Below, in pieces: positions 17,788-28,333 of a stretch of DNA of 46,509 nt. Under the pieces are notes generated by a model. That model had not been told where the DNA came from and ran no database searches. It saw only the letters and a list, made by a program, of their open reading frames with translations. The translations under genes and the position numbers were made by a program. The stretch covers positions 247,126-293,634 of the forward strand of contig NZ_QKSB01000005.1 in the NCBI RefSeq assembly GCF_003234935.1. Direction: 5' to 3'. Source of the stretch: Putridiphycobacter roseus. Lineage in GTDB: Bacteria; Bacteroidota; Bacteroidia; Flavobacteriales_D; Crocinitomicaceae. The first letter of the stretch is position 1, and each line of letters starts with the position of its first letter.

Positions 17788-19334
17788 TGTAATTTTACAG
17801 TGAGGAATCACAAGTGAACGACCTTTGATAATGGACGGGTTCTTGTTGTGATTTGCTTTCAGATTTTTGTAATTTTACAGTGAGGAATCACAAGGAATAG
17901 ACGCACGTTTAACCGATATAATATGTTGTGATTTGCTTTCAGATTTTTGTAATTTTACAGTGAGGAATCACAAGTATTAGAATTTATAGACGACCAGAGA
18001 AACGGTTGTGATTTGCTTTCAGATTTTTGTAATTTTACAGTGAGGAATCACAAGCGTAAACTTGAAGACGGTTTAGAAGAATATGTTGTGATTTGCTTTC
18101 AGATTTTTGTAATTTTACAGTGAGGAATCACAAGAGCAGACCGTTATACAAACGTGGACACTGGGTTGTGATTTGCTTTCAGATTTTTGTAATTTTACAG
18201 TGAGGAATCACAAGCTATCTCATCATCCTTTGAAGGCATTAAAGGTTGTGATTTGCTTTCAGATTTTTGTAATTTTACAGTGAGGAATCACAAGGTTTTA
18301 TTTAATTTTATTTATTGTGGTATTGTTGTGATTTGCTTTCAGATTTTTGTAATTTTACAGTGAGGAATCACAAGTAAATAGCTTTCGACGTTGTGGTCGT
18401 GGTGGTTGTGATTTGCTTTCAGATTTTTGTAATTTTACAGTGAGGAATCACAAGTAACAGATAATTAAATGGCAACGATAAACAGTTGTGATTTGCTTTC
18501 AGATTTTTGTAATTTTACAGTGAGGAATCACAAGGTGCAAAAGGAAATTAAGAAATTACAAGAGGTTGTGATTTGCTTTCAGATTTTTGTAATTTTACAG
18601 TGAGGAATCACAAGTATCTTTAATTGTTTCCTGTCCACAAATGTGTTGTGATTTGCTTTCAGATTTTTGTAATTTTACAGTGAGGAATCACAAGTTGGTA
18701 CAATTCACCGTGGACACCATCACGGTTGTGATTTGCTTTCAGATTTTTGTAATTTTACAGTGAGGAATCACAAGTGCGGTTTTAAACATGGCAGATTATC
18801 CAAGGTTGTGATTTGCTTTCAGATTTTTGTAATTTTACAGTGAGGAATCACAAGGGTAAGGAATGCAGGCAGTTGTAATGAGGTGTTGTGATTTGCTTTC
18901 AGATTTTTGTAATTTTACAGTGAGGAATCACAAGACCAAATTTGGAGTGATAAAGATTATAATGGTTGTGATTTGCTTTCAGATTTTTGTAATTTTACAG
19001 TGAGGAATCACAAGTAAAGCAAAGGAAGACTTATCTAGTCCAGTGTTGTGATTTGCTTTCAGATTTTTGTAATTTTACAGTGAGGAATCACAAGAAATGA
19101 ATCATTTATACCCGTCAATAGGTCGTTGTGATTTGCTTTCAGATTTTTGTAATTTTACAGTGAGGAATCACAAGCATTAAGCCTGTCAACCATATCGTGT
19201 ATTGGTTGTGATTTGCTTTCAGATTTTTGTAATTTTACAGTGAGGAATCACAAGTTTTTCTACTCTTAACAACATAGCCAACATGTTGTGATTTGCTTTC
19301 AGATTTTTGTAATTTTACAGTGAGGAATCACAAG
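17788..19334 (+). CRISPR. Type II-C CRISPR array, 19 full repeats, 19 spacers, one half repeat
   Basis: The repeat is 50 bp, starting GTTGTGATTTGC and ending GAATCACAAG. Its ends are inverted (GTTGTGATT/AATCACAAG, 8 of 9), and TGTAATTTTACA forms a smaller inverted repeat in the centre. Full repeats start at 17845 and recur every 80 bp to 19285-19334; I saw no base differing among the 19. Spacers are all 30 bp and look unique. The unit at the left edge (17788-17814) keeps only the last 27 bases, from TGTAATTTT on. Orientation plus is fixed by pairing of repeat bases 2-19 with the tracrRNA anti-repeat. The 217-bp region between ung and the array holds no gene or clear leader. Repeat-internal TAATTTTA (bases 26-33) resembles the -7 box, so repeats may carry promoters. 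Confidence 0.98.
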
Positions 19335-19336
19335 GT

Positions 19337-19378
19337 CGATTAAAAACACTTATAATCAGGTGTTTTTAATCGGTTTTT
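19337..19378 (+). terminator. Terminator of the CRISPR array
   Basis: A perfect 13-bp stem (CGATTAAAAACAC/GTGTTTTTAATCG, 10-nt loop) begins 3 bp after the last repeat and is followed by G and five T in the plus direction. The minus side has no T-run, so it serves plus-strand transcription, i.e. the array and not the cas genes. Confidence 0.8.
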
Positions 19379-19438
19379 ATAATTTAAAAAACTCCTGTTT
19401 TTTATTATCCTCATTACGTTGAAGGATTTTTTTTAATC

Positions 19439-20667
<1,229 letters not shown>

Positions 20668-20754
20668 TTATCCGTTAAATGTTTATTACATTTATTATAC
20701 GGCATAAACACACTTTAAGGTTGCAAAAGTCACAAATAATTTTTTTAAAAATCT

Positions 20755-23700
20755 CTAATATTCACCTATTTGAACTATTTGCCCAATGTGATTTATTCGT
20801 ATTTTAATACAATTTCCTAAATTACTTGGTGTTTGTATGAAATGGTATTTTTCACCGATTAATAGTTTCAATTTTTTCAAGTCATCACCTGTTGTTGCCA
20901 TAGTTTCTAAATGGTGTGTGAATAGGTAATTTTTTGTTGAAATTTTTTGAACTCTAAAGAGATATTTACTTATTTCATTTCTATTTTTCTCATCTAACAA
21001 ATCTTTCTTATCAAAGTTAAAGTCTTCAGGTGGAAAAAGAAACATTTCATTCTGTTTCATAGTAAATAAAAAGGTCCACCCAAGGTCACTATTTAAAGTT
21101 TTATCAATAATTGGCTGCTCGGCATTAACTCTCGCAACTGCTTCGTAAAAAGAAACCACACTTTCATGTAATTTTCCCGTTTCGTCTTTATAAATTGCCA
21201 CATGATGATTATTTCCAGTACTTACAAAATCTACCGGTTTTTTCAACCCATCTTTAGCTACAATTTCATTACCAAAATGATCTTTTTTAACGTGTAAAGC
21301 TTCCGCATTACTCACTCCAGATATTTTAACCCTTTTTATAGCAATCCCTATTTCATGTGGTAGGGGTTGATTTTTATTCTTCCATTCACTTTTTTCAAGT
21401 GGGGTTTTTAACCATATTGGGTTTTTATCAAGGTTAGAAAAAGCCTCTTTTTTGTTATTATTATATTCATCTAATCGGTTTTGAAGAATATTTCTGACGC
21501 CCTCATCTACCACTTTTTCAATTTTTAAATCAGGGGTAATATCTTTTCTAATGGTATAAATTTCTTCAAAGCACCTTACTTCAAAAATGGGTTCTCCTTT
21601 ATAAAGTATGGGTTCTTTTTTTAAGGTTTTAGCATCAAAAGCCTTTTCAAAATTGTTGTCAAATTTTGCCAAGTGATTTTGTAATAAATTTTTGATATTT
21701 AAATCTACAACTAAGTTTAATTGTTGAAAAGTAAACTTTTTAGATAATTTAATTTTCTTTTGTAGTTCTCGCTTGCTTTTACCATAGACCGTTTCTTTGT
21801 GCAACTGACCTCTTGGTGTAAGTTGCGTTGTAAATTTATACTTATCCTTTCCTTTGATTCTTGTTTTATTTACATTTTTGGTTACTACTTTGTTTTTTGC
21901 CTTAAATGAAATTAAAATAGATGCAATATGCTTTTTTGCTACTGTTCTAAAATTAGTAATTGGTGGTGTAAATATTCGCTTGGTTTTTCCACTCTTTGTT
22001 TTTATAACAGAAGTAACACTATTTTTCAAATTCTCAAACCTTTTATCTTGGTTAGCAATAGCATTTAGGTTATTTAAATATTGAATATGGTTATGGGTGG
22101 TAAACGCAACTGTTAGCGCATCCATTGCGTGATGGCGGTGATCATTTCGTTTGGTCCAATCTTTTATTATTTCAACTTTTTTACCTTCTTTTCTTTCTTC
22201 TATTTCAGTTAAACCTGCCAATTGGTATTTAGCTAAGTTCAACTCTTTCATTACATTAATTAAGTCCCAATCTTCCCTTAATTTACTTGTAATATTGCCA
22301 TTGGTTGTAATCACATTTTCGAAAACTTCAAATAGCATTTCTTTTGCTTTTTTGGCTATATATTGGCTATTTTTTAAATCTCTTTCAATAAAACCTTCAG
22401 GTAATTTTTCCCTACTTGTTTTTAATTTTTCAAATTTGCCCTTACTAATACTTCCTTTTCCTTTATCATACAAATTTTCTATTCTTCTATTATAGCTTTC
22501 CAGTTCCGAATTATAGTCATCTGTAATAAAATCAATCCCCGTCCTTGCCCCCTTTTTTAAATTAACTTCTCTAAAAGCTAAAGTTTTATTAGAAAATGAA
22601 TCATCAAACAATAATGCTTTTGGAATGATGTGTTCTATGTCAATTTTTTTTGAAAATAAATCCTTTTTTTCGATATATTGATTTGAAAATATTGTCTTGT
22701 AACCATTTCTTTTCAATTCCTCGTACAATTTGTACCTAACTACATCATTTTTTGTTGGGTTTGGTATACCAAATTCTTTTGTAATTAGTTTTCTAAAATC
22801 ATCATTGGCTTTAGTCGCTTTGTTAATGTAGGAAGTCATTTCTGCTCGTTGCTTTGCAGATTTTTTCAATTCTCGTGCTAATTCTATTCTAATTTCGTCA
22901 GGCTTACCATATGTATTAACAATTTCGTTGATTACATTAATCATTTGGTTCAAAATCTTTTCTACAACCGGGTTGCGAAGACTGTTTTTGGGAACTAATT
23001 CTAGTTTTTCTTTAAGCTGTCTATTTTTTAATTCTTCTTTTGTTAAACTACTCGAATGGTTATATTCTGCTAATCGGCATGCTTCGGCATAATCATTTCC
23101 ACTTTGCAGAAAAGGTATAATCTTCTTAATAGCTTTAGCAGAAAGGCTACCATAATCTTGTTGCAGACTCATATTTGCAAAAAGATTACCGTACTTAGGC
23201 TCAATACCATATTTTCGCTCAAGTATTTTTTTAATAGCTACATTTGAATTTCCATATTTAAATTTATCTGCTTCATCAATTTTATGATCGTCTTCCGCAG
23301 AATATAAAAGGTGCCATAATTGATAACTTTCTTGCTTGTCAACCTTATTTAAATTAACATCAAAATCTAGAATTTTAGGCTCAATTCCAATTTGTTTAAA
23401 TACTTGTCTAACCTCTTCTTTTATTTCTAAAGCCGATCGTTTATTCCAGTCGAAGCCATATCCTTCCTCGGTTAAAATATGTTGATATATATTGTATAAA
23501 CTTTCATTAGTTCTATTACCTTCAACTCCTTCCGTATAATTCGATTTCCATTCTTTAGGTCCATATCCAAAAAACTTTAGTACTTCGGTTTCTTTTAAGT
23601 TCCCCCTTATATTAAGTTCAGCAAATAGTAACTCTCTATCGTCTTCACTTAACGTTTTTTGTTCTTTGGTAAGTTTATTAGTAAAAACTAAATTGTTTAT

Positions 23701-24903
23701 ATTTTGCCAAATCTTAAATTCTTGGAACAAAAAAGAAGATTTTGGTATAGCTTTATGATATTTTTCAAATTCGCATTCGGCAATTAGGTGCTTTTGTGAC
23801 TTTAGTTTTCTTTGATAAAAGATAATAACATCTCTTATTTCCGCTTTTAGTTTTTCGGTTAATTCAGTGTGATATTTAGCTTGTGTTTCCCAAATTTGCT
23901 CAAATTCATCTAAATAGTCTTGTCTATAAAACACTTGATTTTTTAAACTAGTATGAAAGTTTTCCTGAATTTGTCTGTAAAGGTTTTCACCAACCGTTTC
24001 ATTATTAAAATATAACGCTTTACTTCTATCACTAATTGCTCCTAAATATCCACTTGAATTATTTAAATTATTATTGATTTCTTGTAGAACAATTGCAAGA
24101 TGTTCAAGATTTATTTTTTCTTGTAAAGCTATTGTTCTTAATTCATACTTTTTCAGCTTTATTTCTTCCCTTTTTCCTTCTAACTTAATGCCTTCAATCG
24201 AAAAAGGATCTTTACAAATTGCCCAAGTAGCATTGCTTCCTTTTCCTTCTAATTCTATTAATAATTTATCTGTTAATAAATTAGGATAAAATTGTTTTTG
24301 CACATTCCAAACTTTATGAAACTCACTTTGCAGGTCAGAACGATAAAAGTCTGGGATAAATTTTTTCTCTTCTTTTAATAAATTATAAACGTATTCTCCT
24401 GGGGTTAAATTTGCTTCATATAATTCCTTCGCAATAGCCATACCATCAATTAAGCTCCCCTCTTCATCATTTTTTGCTTTTCTACTGCTTTTATAACCTC
24501 TCTTTTTATTTATTGTCAATAATATTTTTGCGAAATCTTCTAAACTCACTTTTTGAGTTGCAGCTTGTGCTCTTAATTGTAAAGTGTTATGCGTAGTATT
24601 TTTACCAACCTCCGTCAAAAGTGCGTCATCTGCAATAAGTTTATTAAAAATAAGAAGCTCAATTAAATGTTCTCTTCTTTGTTTAAACCTCTGCAAGTTT
24701 CTTCGTGCTCCTCTTTTTAATGTTCTATCCGCATTTGTTGACAAAGGCCTTCCTTTTTCAAAATCAGTTTGCTCATCTACTGTCAATGGATTCACCCTTA
24801 CACCTAACTTTATAATTTCTGAATTACCATCTTTTACTTCATTTACCAAAGCCCATCCAATAGACGTTGTCCCTAAATCTAATCCTAAAACTTTTTTTCC
24901 CAT
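20755..24903 (-). CDS. cas9: Cas9 endonuclease, type II-C (large form)
   Basis: This 1382-aa RNA-guided DNA nuclease has all catalytic parts. RuvC-I is KVLGLDLGTTSIGW with D9; the Arg-rich bridge helix is at about 60-80; RuvC-II is IRIELAREL with E674; the HNH motif is KIDIEHIIPKAL with H758, and N772 and N781 lie downstream; RuvC-III is RHHAMDAL with H925 and D928. The long C-terminal part (about 1000-1382) would be the wedge and PAM-interacting region; the PAM cannot be predicted. The length is at the large end of II-C but usual for Bacteroidota. No frameshift or missing residue is seen, so it should be active. It is the first gene of cas9-cas1-cas2; the tracrRNA is 156 bp upstream on the other strand. 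Confidence 0.98.
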   Translation of the reverse strand: MGKKVLGLDLGTTSIGWALVNEVKDGNSEIIKLGVRVNPLTVDEQTDFEKGRPLSTNADRTLKRGARRNLQRFKQRREHLIELLIFNKLIADDALLTEVGKNTTHNTLQLRAQAATQKVSLEDFAKILLTINKKRGYKSSRKAKNDEEGSLIDGMAIAKELYEANLTPGEYVYNLLKEEKKFIPDFYRSDLQSEFHKVWNVQKQFYPNLLTDKLLIELEGKGSNATWAICKDPFSIEGIKLEGKREEIKLKKYELRTIALQEKINLEHLAIVLQEINNNLNNSSGYLGAISDRSKALYFNNETVGENLYRQIQENFHTSLKNQVFYRQDYLDEFEQIWETQAKYHTELTEKLKAEIRDVIIFYQRKLKSQKHLIAECEFEKYHKAIPKSSFLFQEFKIWQNINNLVFTNKLTKEQKTLSEDDRELLFAELNIRGNLKETEVLKFFGYGPKEWKSNYTEGVEGNRTNESLYNIYQHILTEEGYGFDWNKRSALEIKEEVRQVFKQIGIEPKILDFDVNLNKVDKQESYQLWHLLYSAEDDHKIDEADKFKYGNSNVAIKKILERKYGIEPKYGNLFANMSLQQDYGSLSAKAIKKIIPFLQSGNDYAEACRLAEYNHSSSLTKEELKNRQLKEKLELVPKNSLRNPVVEKILNQMINVINEIVNTYGKPDEIRIELARELKKSAKQRAEMTSYINKATKANDDFRKLITKEFGIPNPTKNDVVRYKLYEELKRNGYKTIFSNQYIEKKDLFSKKIDIEHIIPKALLFDDSFSNKTLAFREVNLKKGARTGIDFITDDYNSELESYNRRIENLYDKGKGSISKGKFEKLKTSREKLPEGFIERDLKNSQYIAKKAKEMLFEVFENVITTNGNITSKLREDWDLINVMKELNLAKYQLAGLTEIEERKEGKKVEIIKDWTKRNDHRHHAMDALTVAFTTHNHIQYLNNLNAIANQDKRFENLKNSVTSVIKTKSGKTKRIFTPPITNFRTVAKKHIASILISFKAKNKVVTKNVNKTRIKGKDKYKFTTQLTPRGQLHKETVYGKSKRELQKKIKLSKKFTFQQLNLVVDLNIKNLLQNHLAKFDNNFEKAFDAKTLKKEPILYKGEPIFEVRCFEEIYTIRKDITPDLKIEKVVDEGVRNILQNRLDEYNNNKKEAFSNLDKNPIWLKTPLEKSEWKNKNQPLPHEIGIAIKRVKISGVSNAEALHVKKDHFGNEIVAKDGLKKPVDFVSTGNNHHVAIYKDETGKLHESVVSFYEAVARVNAEQPIIDKTLNSDLGWTFLFTMKQNEMFLFPPEDFNFDKKDLLDEKNRNEISKYLFRVQKISTKNYLFTHHLETMATTGDDLKKLKLLIGEKYHFIQTPSNLGNCIKIRINHIGQIVQIGEY

Positions 24904-25047
24904 TTACTAATAAATTACCTGCTATTCTTAACTTCCAAACTATGGAAATTCACGTCATTTTTTAAAGTCTGAATCTAAGTATTTTAACTGAAATAAAAAA
25001 CAGGATTTTTCCCTTTTTTTAATATCGAATAAATAAAATTGATTTTG

Positions 25048-25055
25048 TATATTTG
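25048..25055 (+). promoter_or_regulatory. -7 box of the tracrRNA
   Basis: TATATTTG fully matches TAnnTTTG and ends 3 bp before the anti-repeat (25059), so transcription would start about at the first anti-repeat bases. No good TTG is found 17-23 bp upstream; the region there is A/T-rich. Confidence 0.6.
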
Positions 25056-25058
25056 AAG

Positions 25059-25131
25059 TCTGAAAGCAAATCACAATAAGGATTATTCCGTTGTGAAAAC
25101 ATTCAAAGCGGCGAGCAATCGTCGCTTTTTT
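25059..25131 (+). ncRNA. tracrRNA of the II-C system
   Basis: The anti-repeat TCTGAAAGCAAATCACAA (25059-25076) is the perfect reverse complement of repeat bases 2-19. It is followed by a nexus-type segment (AAGGATTATTCCGTTGTGAA) and a terminator hairpin GCGGCGA-GCAA-TCGTCGC (25108-25125, one G-U pair) with six T. The 5' end is an estimate from the TATATTTG box. It is transcribed away from cas9, on the same strand as the array. It guides RNase III processing of pre-crRNA or acts directly in Cas9 loading. Confidence 0.92.
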
Positions 25132-25270
25132 AGTTTGTTTTAAATAGTGTTTCTAAGTGCTCGCGTTTAGTAGCACAAATAAATGCAACATTAAAAGTGA
25201 GTAGTAAAAAAGCTGTAGTGAGTAATTATAACCCTATTTAGTAAAATTGTACTATCAATTATTAATCTAC

Positions 25271-25984
25271 TCACCCTATATTCTCTTCTTTTACCAATCC
25301 CTCATTTCTAAACTTCAAAAACAATTGAATCAGTGCAATGACATCTTTTTCGCAGTACACTTTAATTCTTTCTAAATCATCTTCTTCGTAATAAACGCGA
25401 GCTACATCCGCACCCGAAATATCATCTTTTGGTGTTGGCACATTAAAGATATGACACAAAAGCGCAATAGAAGTATAATGTTTATAATCCCCAAATTTCC
25501 ACAGTTCCATGGTGTCTAATAAATTAACTTCCCATGGTTTTTTCCCTGCTATGTCTAAAATATCCGGAATATCAATTCCGTTAATCAACATCCTACGAGC
25601 AATAAAAGGAAAATCGAATTCTTTTGCATTGTGACCACATAAAGCATGGTTTGGTGTATTATAATAAGCCATTAACATTTCCGCAAAATCGAGCAACAAT
25701 TTGTGTTCGTCATGGTTGGCAAAAGACTTCATTCGAATGGTTTTACCCGTATTTTTCTCCTGTACAATGCCACAGGAAATGCATACAATTTTACCAAATT
25801 CTGCATATACACCAGCACGTTCATAAACATCTTCCGCTGTCAACCCATCCTTTTGAAAAAACTTAGTTTTTTTAGTATATAAGTCTGCTGTTTTCTCATC
25901 TAACTCACTAAAAGCATAAACTTCAGGTACTGTTTCAATATCAAGAAACAATATTTTTTCAATGTCCATTTTTTGTAAACGCAT
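25271..25984 (-). CDS. DEDD-type 3'-5' exonuclease
   Basis: This 237-aa ribonuclease-H-like exonuclease has motif I LFLDIETVPEV (D15, E17), motif II HNAKEFDFPFIARR with the second Asp, and motif III YCEKDVIALIQLFLKF with the last Asp. The overall pattern matches the family described as predicted 3'-5' exonuclease related to DNA polymerase B. The start may be M1 (25984) or M6 (25969); M6 is closer to the conserved core. It lies 140 bp beyond the tracrRNA, on the same strand as cas9. This kind of exonuclease is widespread in Bacteroidota outside CRISPR loci, so a link to CRISPR adaptation is unproven. Confidence 0.85.
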   Translation of the reverse strand: MRLQKMDIEKILFLDIETVPEVYAFSELDEKTADLYTKKTKFFQKDGLTAEDVYERAGVYAEFGKIVCISCGIVQEKNTGKTIRMKSFANHDEHKLLLDFAEMLMAYYNTPNHALCGHNAKEFDFPFIARRMLINGIDIPDILDIAGKKPWEVNLLDTMELWKFGDYKHYTSIALLCHIFNVPTPKDDISGADVARVYYEEDDLERIKVYCEKDVIALIQLFLKFRNEGLVKEENIG

Positions 25985-26091
25985 ATCTTTAAGATTATTG
26001 GTTTAACTAATATAGGATAATTTCTATTTTATCCAACAATTCTCTATTAAATTTATATCTTAGCTAACTAACCTAACCCTTTTAAAACCAA

Positions 26092-27618
26092 ATGATGCAC
26101 AAATGCATTCTCACTTTATATTTATTATTTTTTTGTATCCTATTGCAAGCCCAACCGCTGTCTAGCGCAAAGGCAAAAGATTCACTTTTTAAAATTACCC
26201 AATCAGAAACAACACTAGATAGTGTAAAAATTGACACCTATTATCGACTAGCTCAAATATTTGTCCATCAAAACCCCGACACTACTTTTTGGTTTGTAGA
26301 AAAGGCCATGCAATTATCAGAAAAAATTGATCATGTAGATGGCATGGGACAAGCTTATGGTTGGATGGGATATTTAAATGCGGAATTGGGTAATATTCCC
26401 GAAGCCATAAAATTCAACCTAAAAAGTTTAGATATTGCGCAAAGAATCAATAATAAAGAAAGCTACCCTGTTATTTTAAACAATTTAGGCATGTTACACC
26501 AAGAGTTGTTGAATCATGACCAAGCCATTAAATATTTTAATGAATGCGTGCTGCTAAACATAGCATTAGACAAACAAAAAAGTTTAGCAACAAATTACAA
26601 TAATTTAGGTTCAGCCTATCGCTATAAAAAGGTTTATGAAAAATCATTAGATTATTATAATAAAGCTTTGGTTATTCGTAATGAAATAGGCGATCAAACA
26701 GGCATTTCTTTCTGTTATAGTAATATGGGAACTGTATACGAAGAAATGGGTAATACAGATAAAGCGTTAGAATTATACAATAAAAGTATAACGATTAGAA
26801 GGAAAGAAAAAGTGAATAAAGGACTAGCCATAAGCTTATTTAAAGCAGCAAATATTTATAGCGCCAACGGAAACTTAAAAAGAGCCAAAACCATGGCAAC
26901 CGAGGCGCATGAAATTGCGCTTAAACATGGTTATTCACACGAAATTTCAAAGTCGGCACAGGCATTATATTTAATTTATAAAACAGAGAAAAAACCAGGC
27001 TTAGCTTTAAAATACCATGAAATATACAGTGAGCTACATGATAGTTTAAATAGCATTGACAATCAAAAAGCCGTACTGCAAAGCAAGTACCAGTTTGATT
27101 ACAACCAAAAAGTAATGATTGACAGTTTAGAAAACGTTAATATATTAATTGAAAATGAATTATTAAACGAGGAAAATGCTTTGATAGCCAGTAGAAATTC
27201 CGTTCAAAGATTATGGTTAGTAGTAGCTATTTTGGGTATTCTAATATTATTAAGTATTTTATATATTTTCAGGAAAAATAACTTAGCTAAAATGGACAGT
27301 TTACGGGAAGAAATACGTTTCAGATTGAACGAGACTATGGCCCTGAAAAATGAAATTGAAGATTTAAATACAGCGAGCTCAGAAAATAATAAAGGATTAA
27401 ATATTGTATTACAAGACAAATTGAGCAATAGGGAACAGGAAATTTTAGAATTATTAGCCACTGGGATGTCTAACAAAGAAATTGGTGAAAACTTATTCCT
27501 TTCCGTGAACACCGTAAAGACACATATATTAAGCCTTTACAATAAATTAGATGTAAAAAACAGAACCCAAGCCGCCATCAAAGGAAGTTTACTAAAAAGC
27601 CAAGAAATCCAAAATTAA
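26092..27618 (+). CDS. Membrane TPR sensor with LuxR-type HTH
   Basis: This 508-aa regulator has a signal peptide (about 1-21), five or more TPR units (about 45-320; repeats such as [22 protein letters not shown]), one membrane helix (374-393), a coiled coil (about 395-430) and a C-terminal LuxR/GerE HTH (443-500: [21 protein letters not shown], then [15 protein letters not shown]). The TPR part would be periplasmic and the HTH cytoplasmic, a one-component design common in Bacteroidota. The target and signal are unknown. The gene is followed by a hairpin and the 27697 gene. Confidence 0.88.
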   Translation: MMHKCILTLYLLFFCILLQAQPLSSAKAKDSLFKITQSETTLDSVKIDTYYRLAQIFVHQNPDTTFWFVEKAMQLSEKIDHVDGMGQAYGWMGYLNAELGNIPEAIKFNLKSLDIAQRINNKESYPVILNNLGMLHQELLNHDQAIKYFNECVLLNIALDKQKSLATNYNNLGSAYRYKKVYEKSLDYYNKALVIRNEIGDQTGISFCYSNMGTVYEEMGNTDKALELYNKSITIRRKEKVNKGLAISLFKAANIYSANGNLKRAKTMATEAHEIALKHGYSHEISKSAQALYLIYKTEKKPGLALKYHEIYSELHDSLNSIDNQKAVLQSKYQFDYNQKVMIDSLENVNILIENELLNEENALIASRNSVQRLWLVVAILGILILLSILYIFRKNNLAKMDSLREEIRFRLNETMALKNEIEDLNTASSENNKGLNIVLQDKLSNREQEILELLATGMSNKEIGENLFLSVNTVKTHILSLYNKLDVKNRTQAAIKGSLLKSQEIQN

Positions 27619-27623
27619 AAGAG

Positions 27624-27653
27624 CATTTCACCCTTTAGGGTGAGGAATGTTTT
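27624..27653 (+). terminator. Hairpin after the TPR/LuxR regulator
   Basis: CACCC-TTTA-GGGTG stem extended by CATT/AATG across an internal loop, followed by TTTT. It lies 6 bp after the stop and 44 bp before the next start. Confidence 0.55.
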
Positions 27654-27696
27654 ATGTTTTTGTCATAGTTTTGAGTCAAATCATAACACAAACAAC

Positions 27697-28245
27697 ATGA
27701 TGCATTCAATATATTTAAGTCTTTTACTTTTTTTCACTATTAGTACTGGTAGCCCTTTGCAAACACCTGCGAAAAAAGTTCCTGTAAAAAAATGTGAAAA
27801 TGTGGCAATTGGTGGTGGAAAAGCATTTACGGATGACCTAAAAAACGGGGTAAAATTAACTGATTTATCTTGGGCTTGGAATAGTTCAGTTGCCTGTTTT
27901 CCAGAAACTCAAAAAGAGAATTATACCGGAAATCATTTGTTGTTTGAAACCGAAATTCCAGCTAATTCTGTGATGACCGTCACTTTAATTCCCAAAAAAC
28001 CAGGCACTAAATTGAGCTTATATGGTTACCAAATTGGGGTCAACAACAATGCAATTGTACCGCAACTATCGAGCTGTGTAACTTGTGAAGCAGACAATAA
28101 CCAGATGGGAAAGGCCAAAAACAATATTAGAAGTATCAGGTTTAACGCCATTCAACGTCCTTATAAAATAATGATTGGCATTGCAGGCGTAAACGGACTT
28201 ACTGCAGGTGAGTTTGACTTTCAAATTGTAGTTAAAAACAGATAA
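27697..28245 (+). CDS. Exported protein, unknown
   Basis: This is a 182-aa protein when started at the ATGATG at 27697, which gives a standard signal peptide (MMHSIYLSLLLFFTIS). An upstream GTG at 27640 would add a Cys/His-rich stretch inside the preceding hairpin and is rejected. The mature part carries paired cysteines (KKCEN, VACF, SSCVTCEAD) that may form disulfides and ends in FDFQIVVK. I recognise no family; the pattern resembles a small periplasmic beta-sandwich. Confidence 0.65.
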   Translation: MMHSIYLSLLLFFTISTGSPLQTPAKKVPVKKCENVAIGGGKAFTDDLKNGVKLTDLSWAWNSSVACFPETQKENYTGNHLLFETEIPANSVMTVTLIPKKPGTKLSLYGYQIGVNNNAIVPQLSSCVTCEADNNQMGKAKNNIRSIRFNAIQRPYKIMIGIAGVNGLTAGEFDFQIVVKNR

Positions 28246-28277
28246 AAGAAAACCCAAAAACCATACCACATAGGTTT

Positions 28278-28310
28278 ATCGTCCAGTTGCTTTAGCACTG
28301 GACGATTTTT
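28278..28310. terminator. Bidirectional terminator
   Basis: A 10-bp stem (ATCGTCCAGT/ACTGGACGAT) with a T-run follows, between the convergent 27697 and gamma-carbonic-anhydrase genes. Confidence 0.8.
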
Positions 28311-28333
28311 ATATTTTATATTCAATGCTACAA

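Noticed and set aside
25081..25140. Second, divergent tracrRNA-like or leader copy
   Set aside because: Only one anti-repeat is present (25059-25076); the following sequence is the nexus and terminator of the same RNA.
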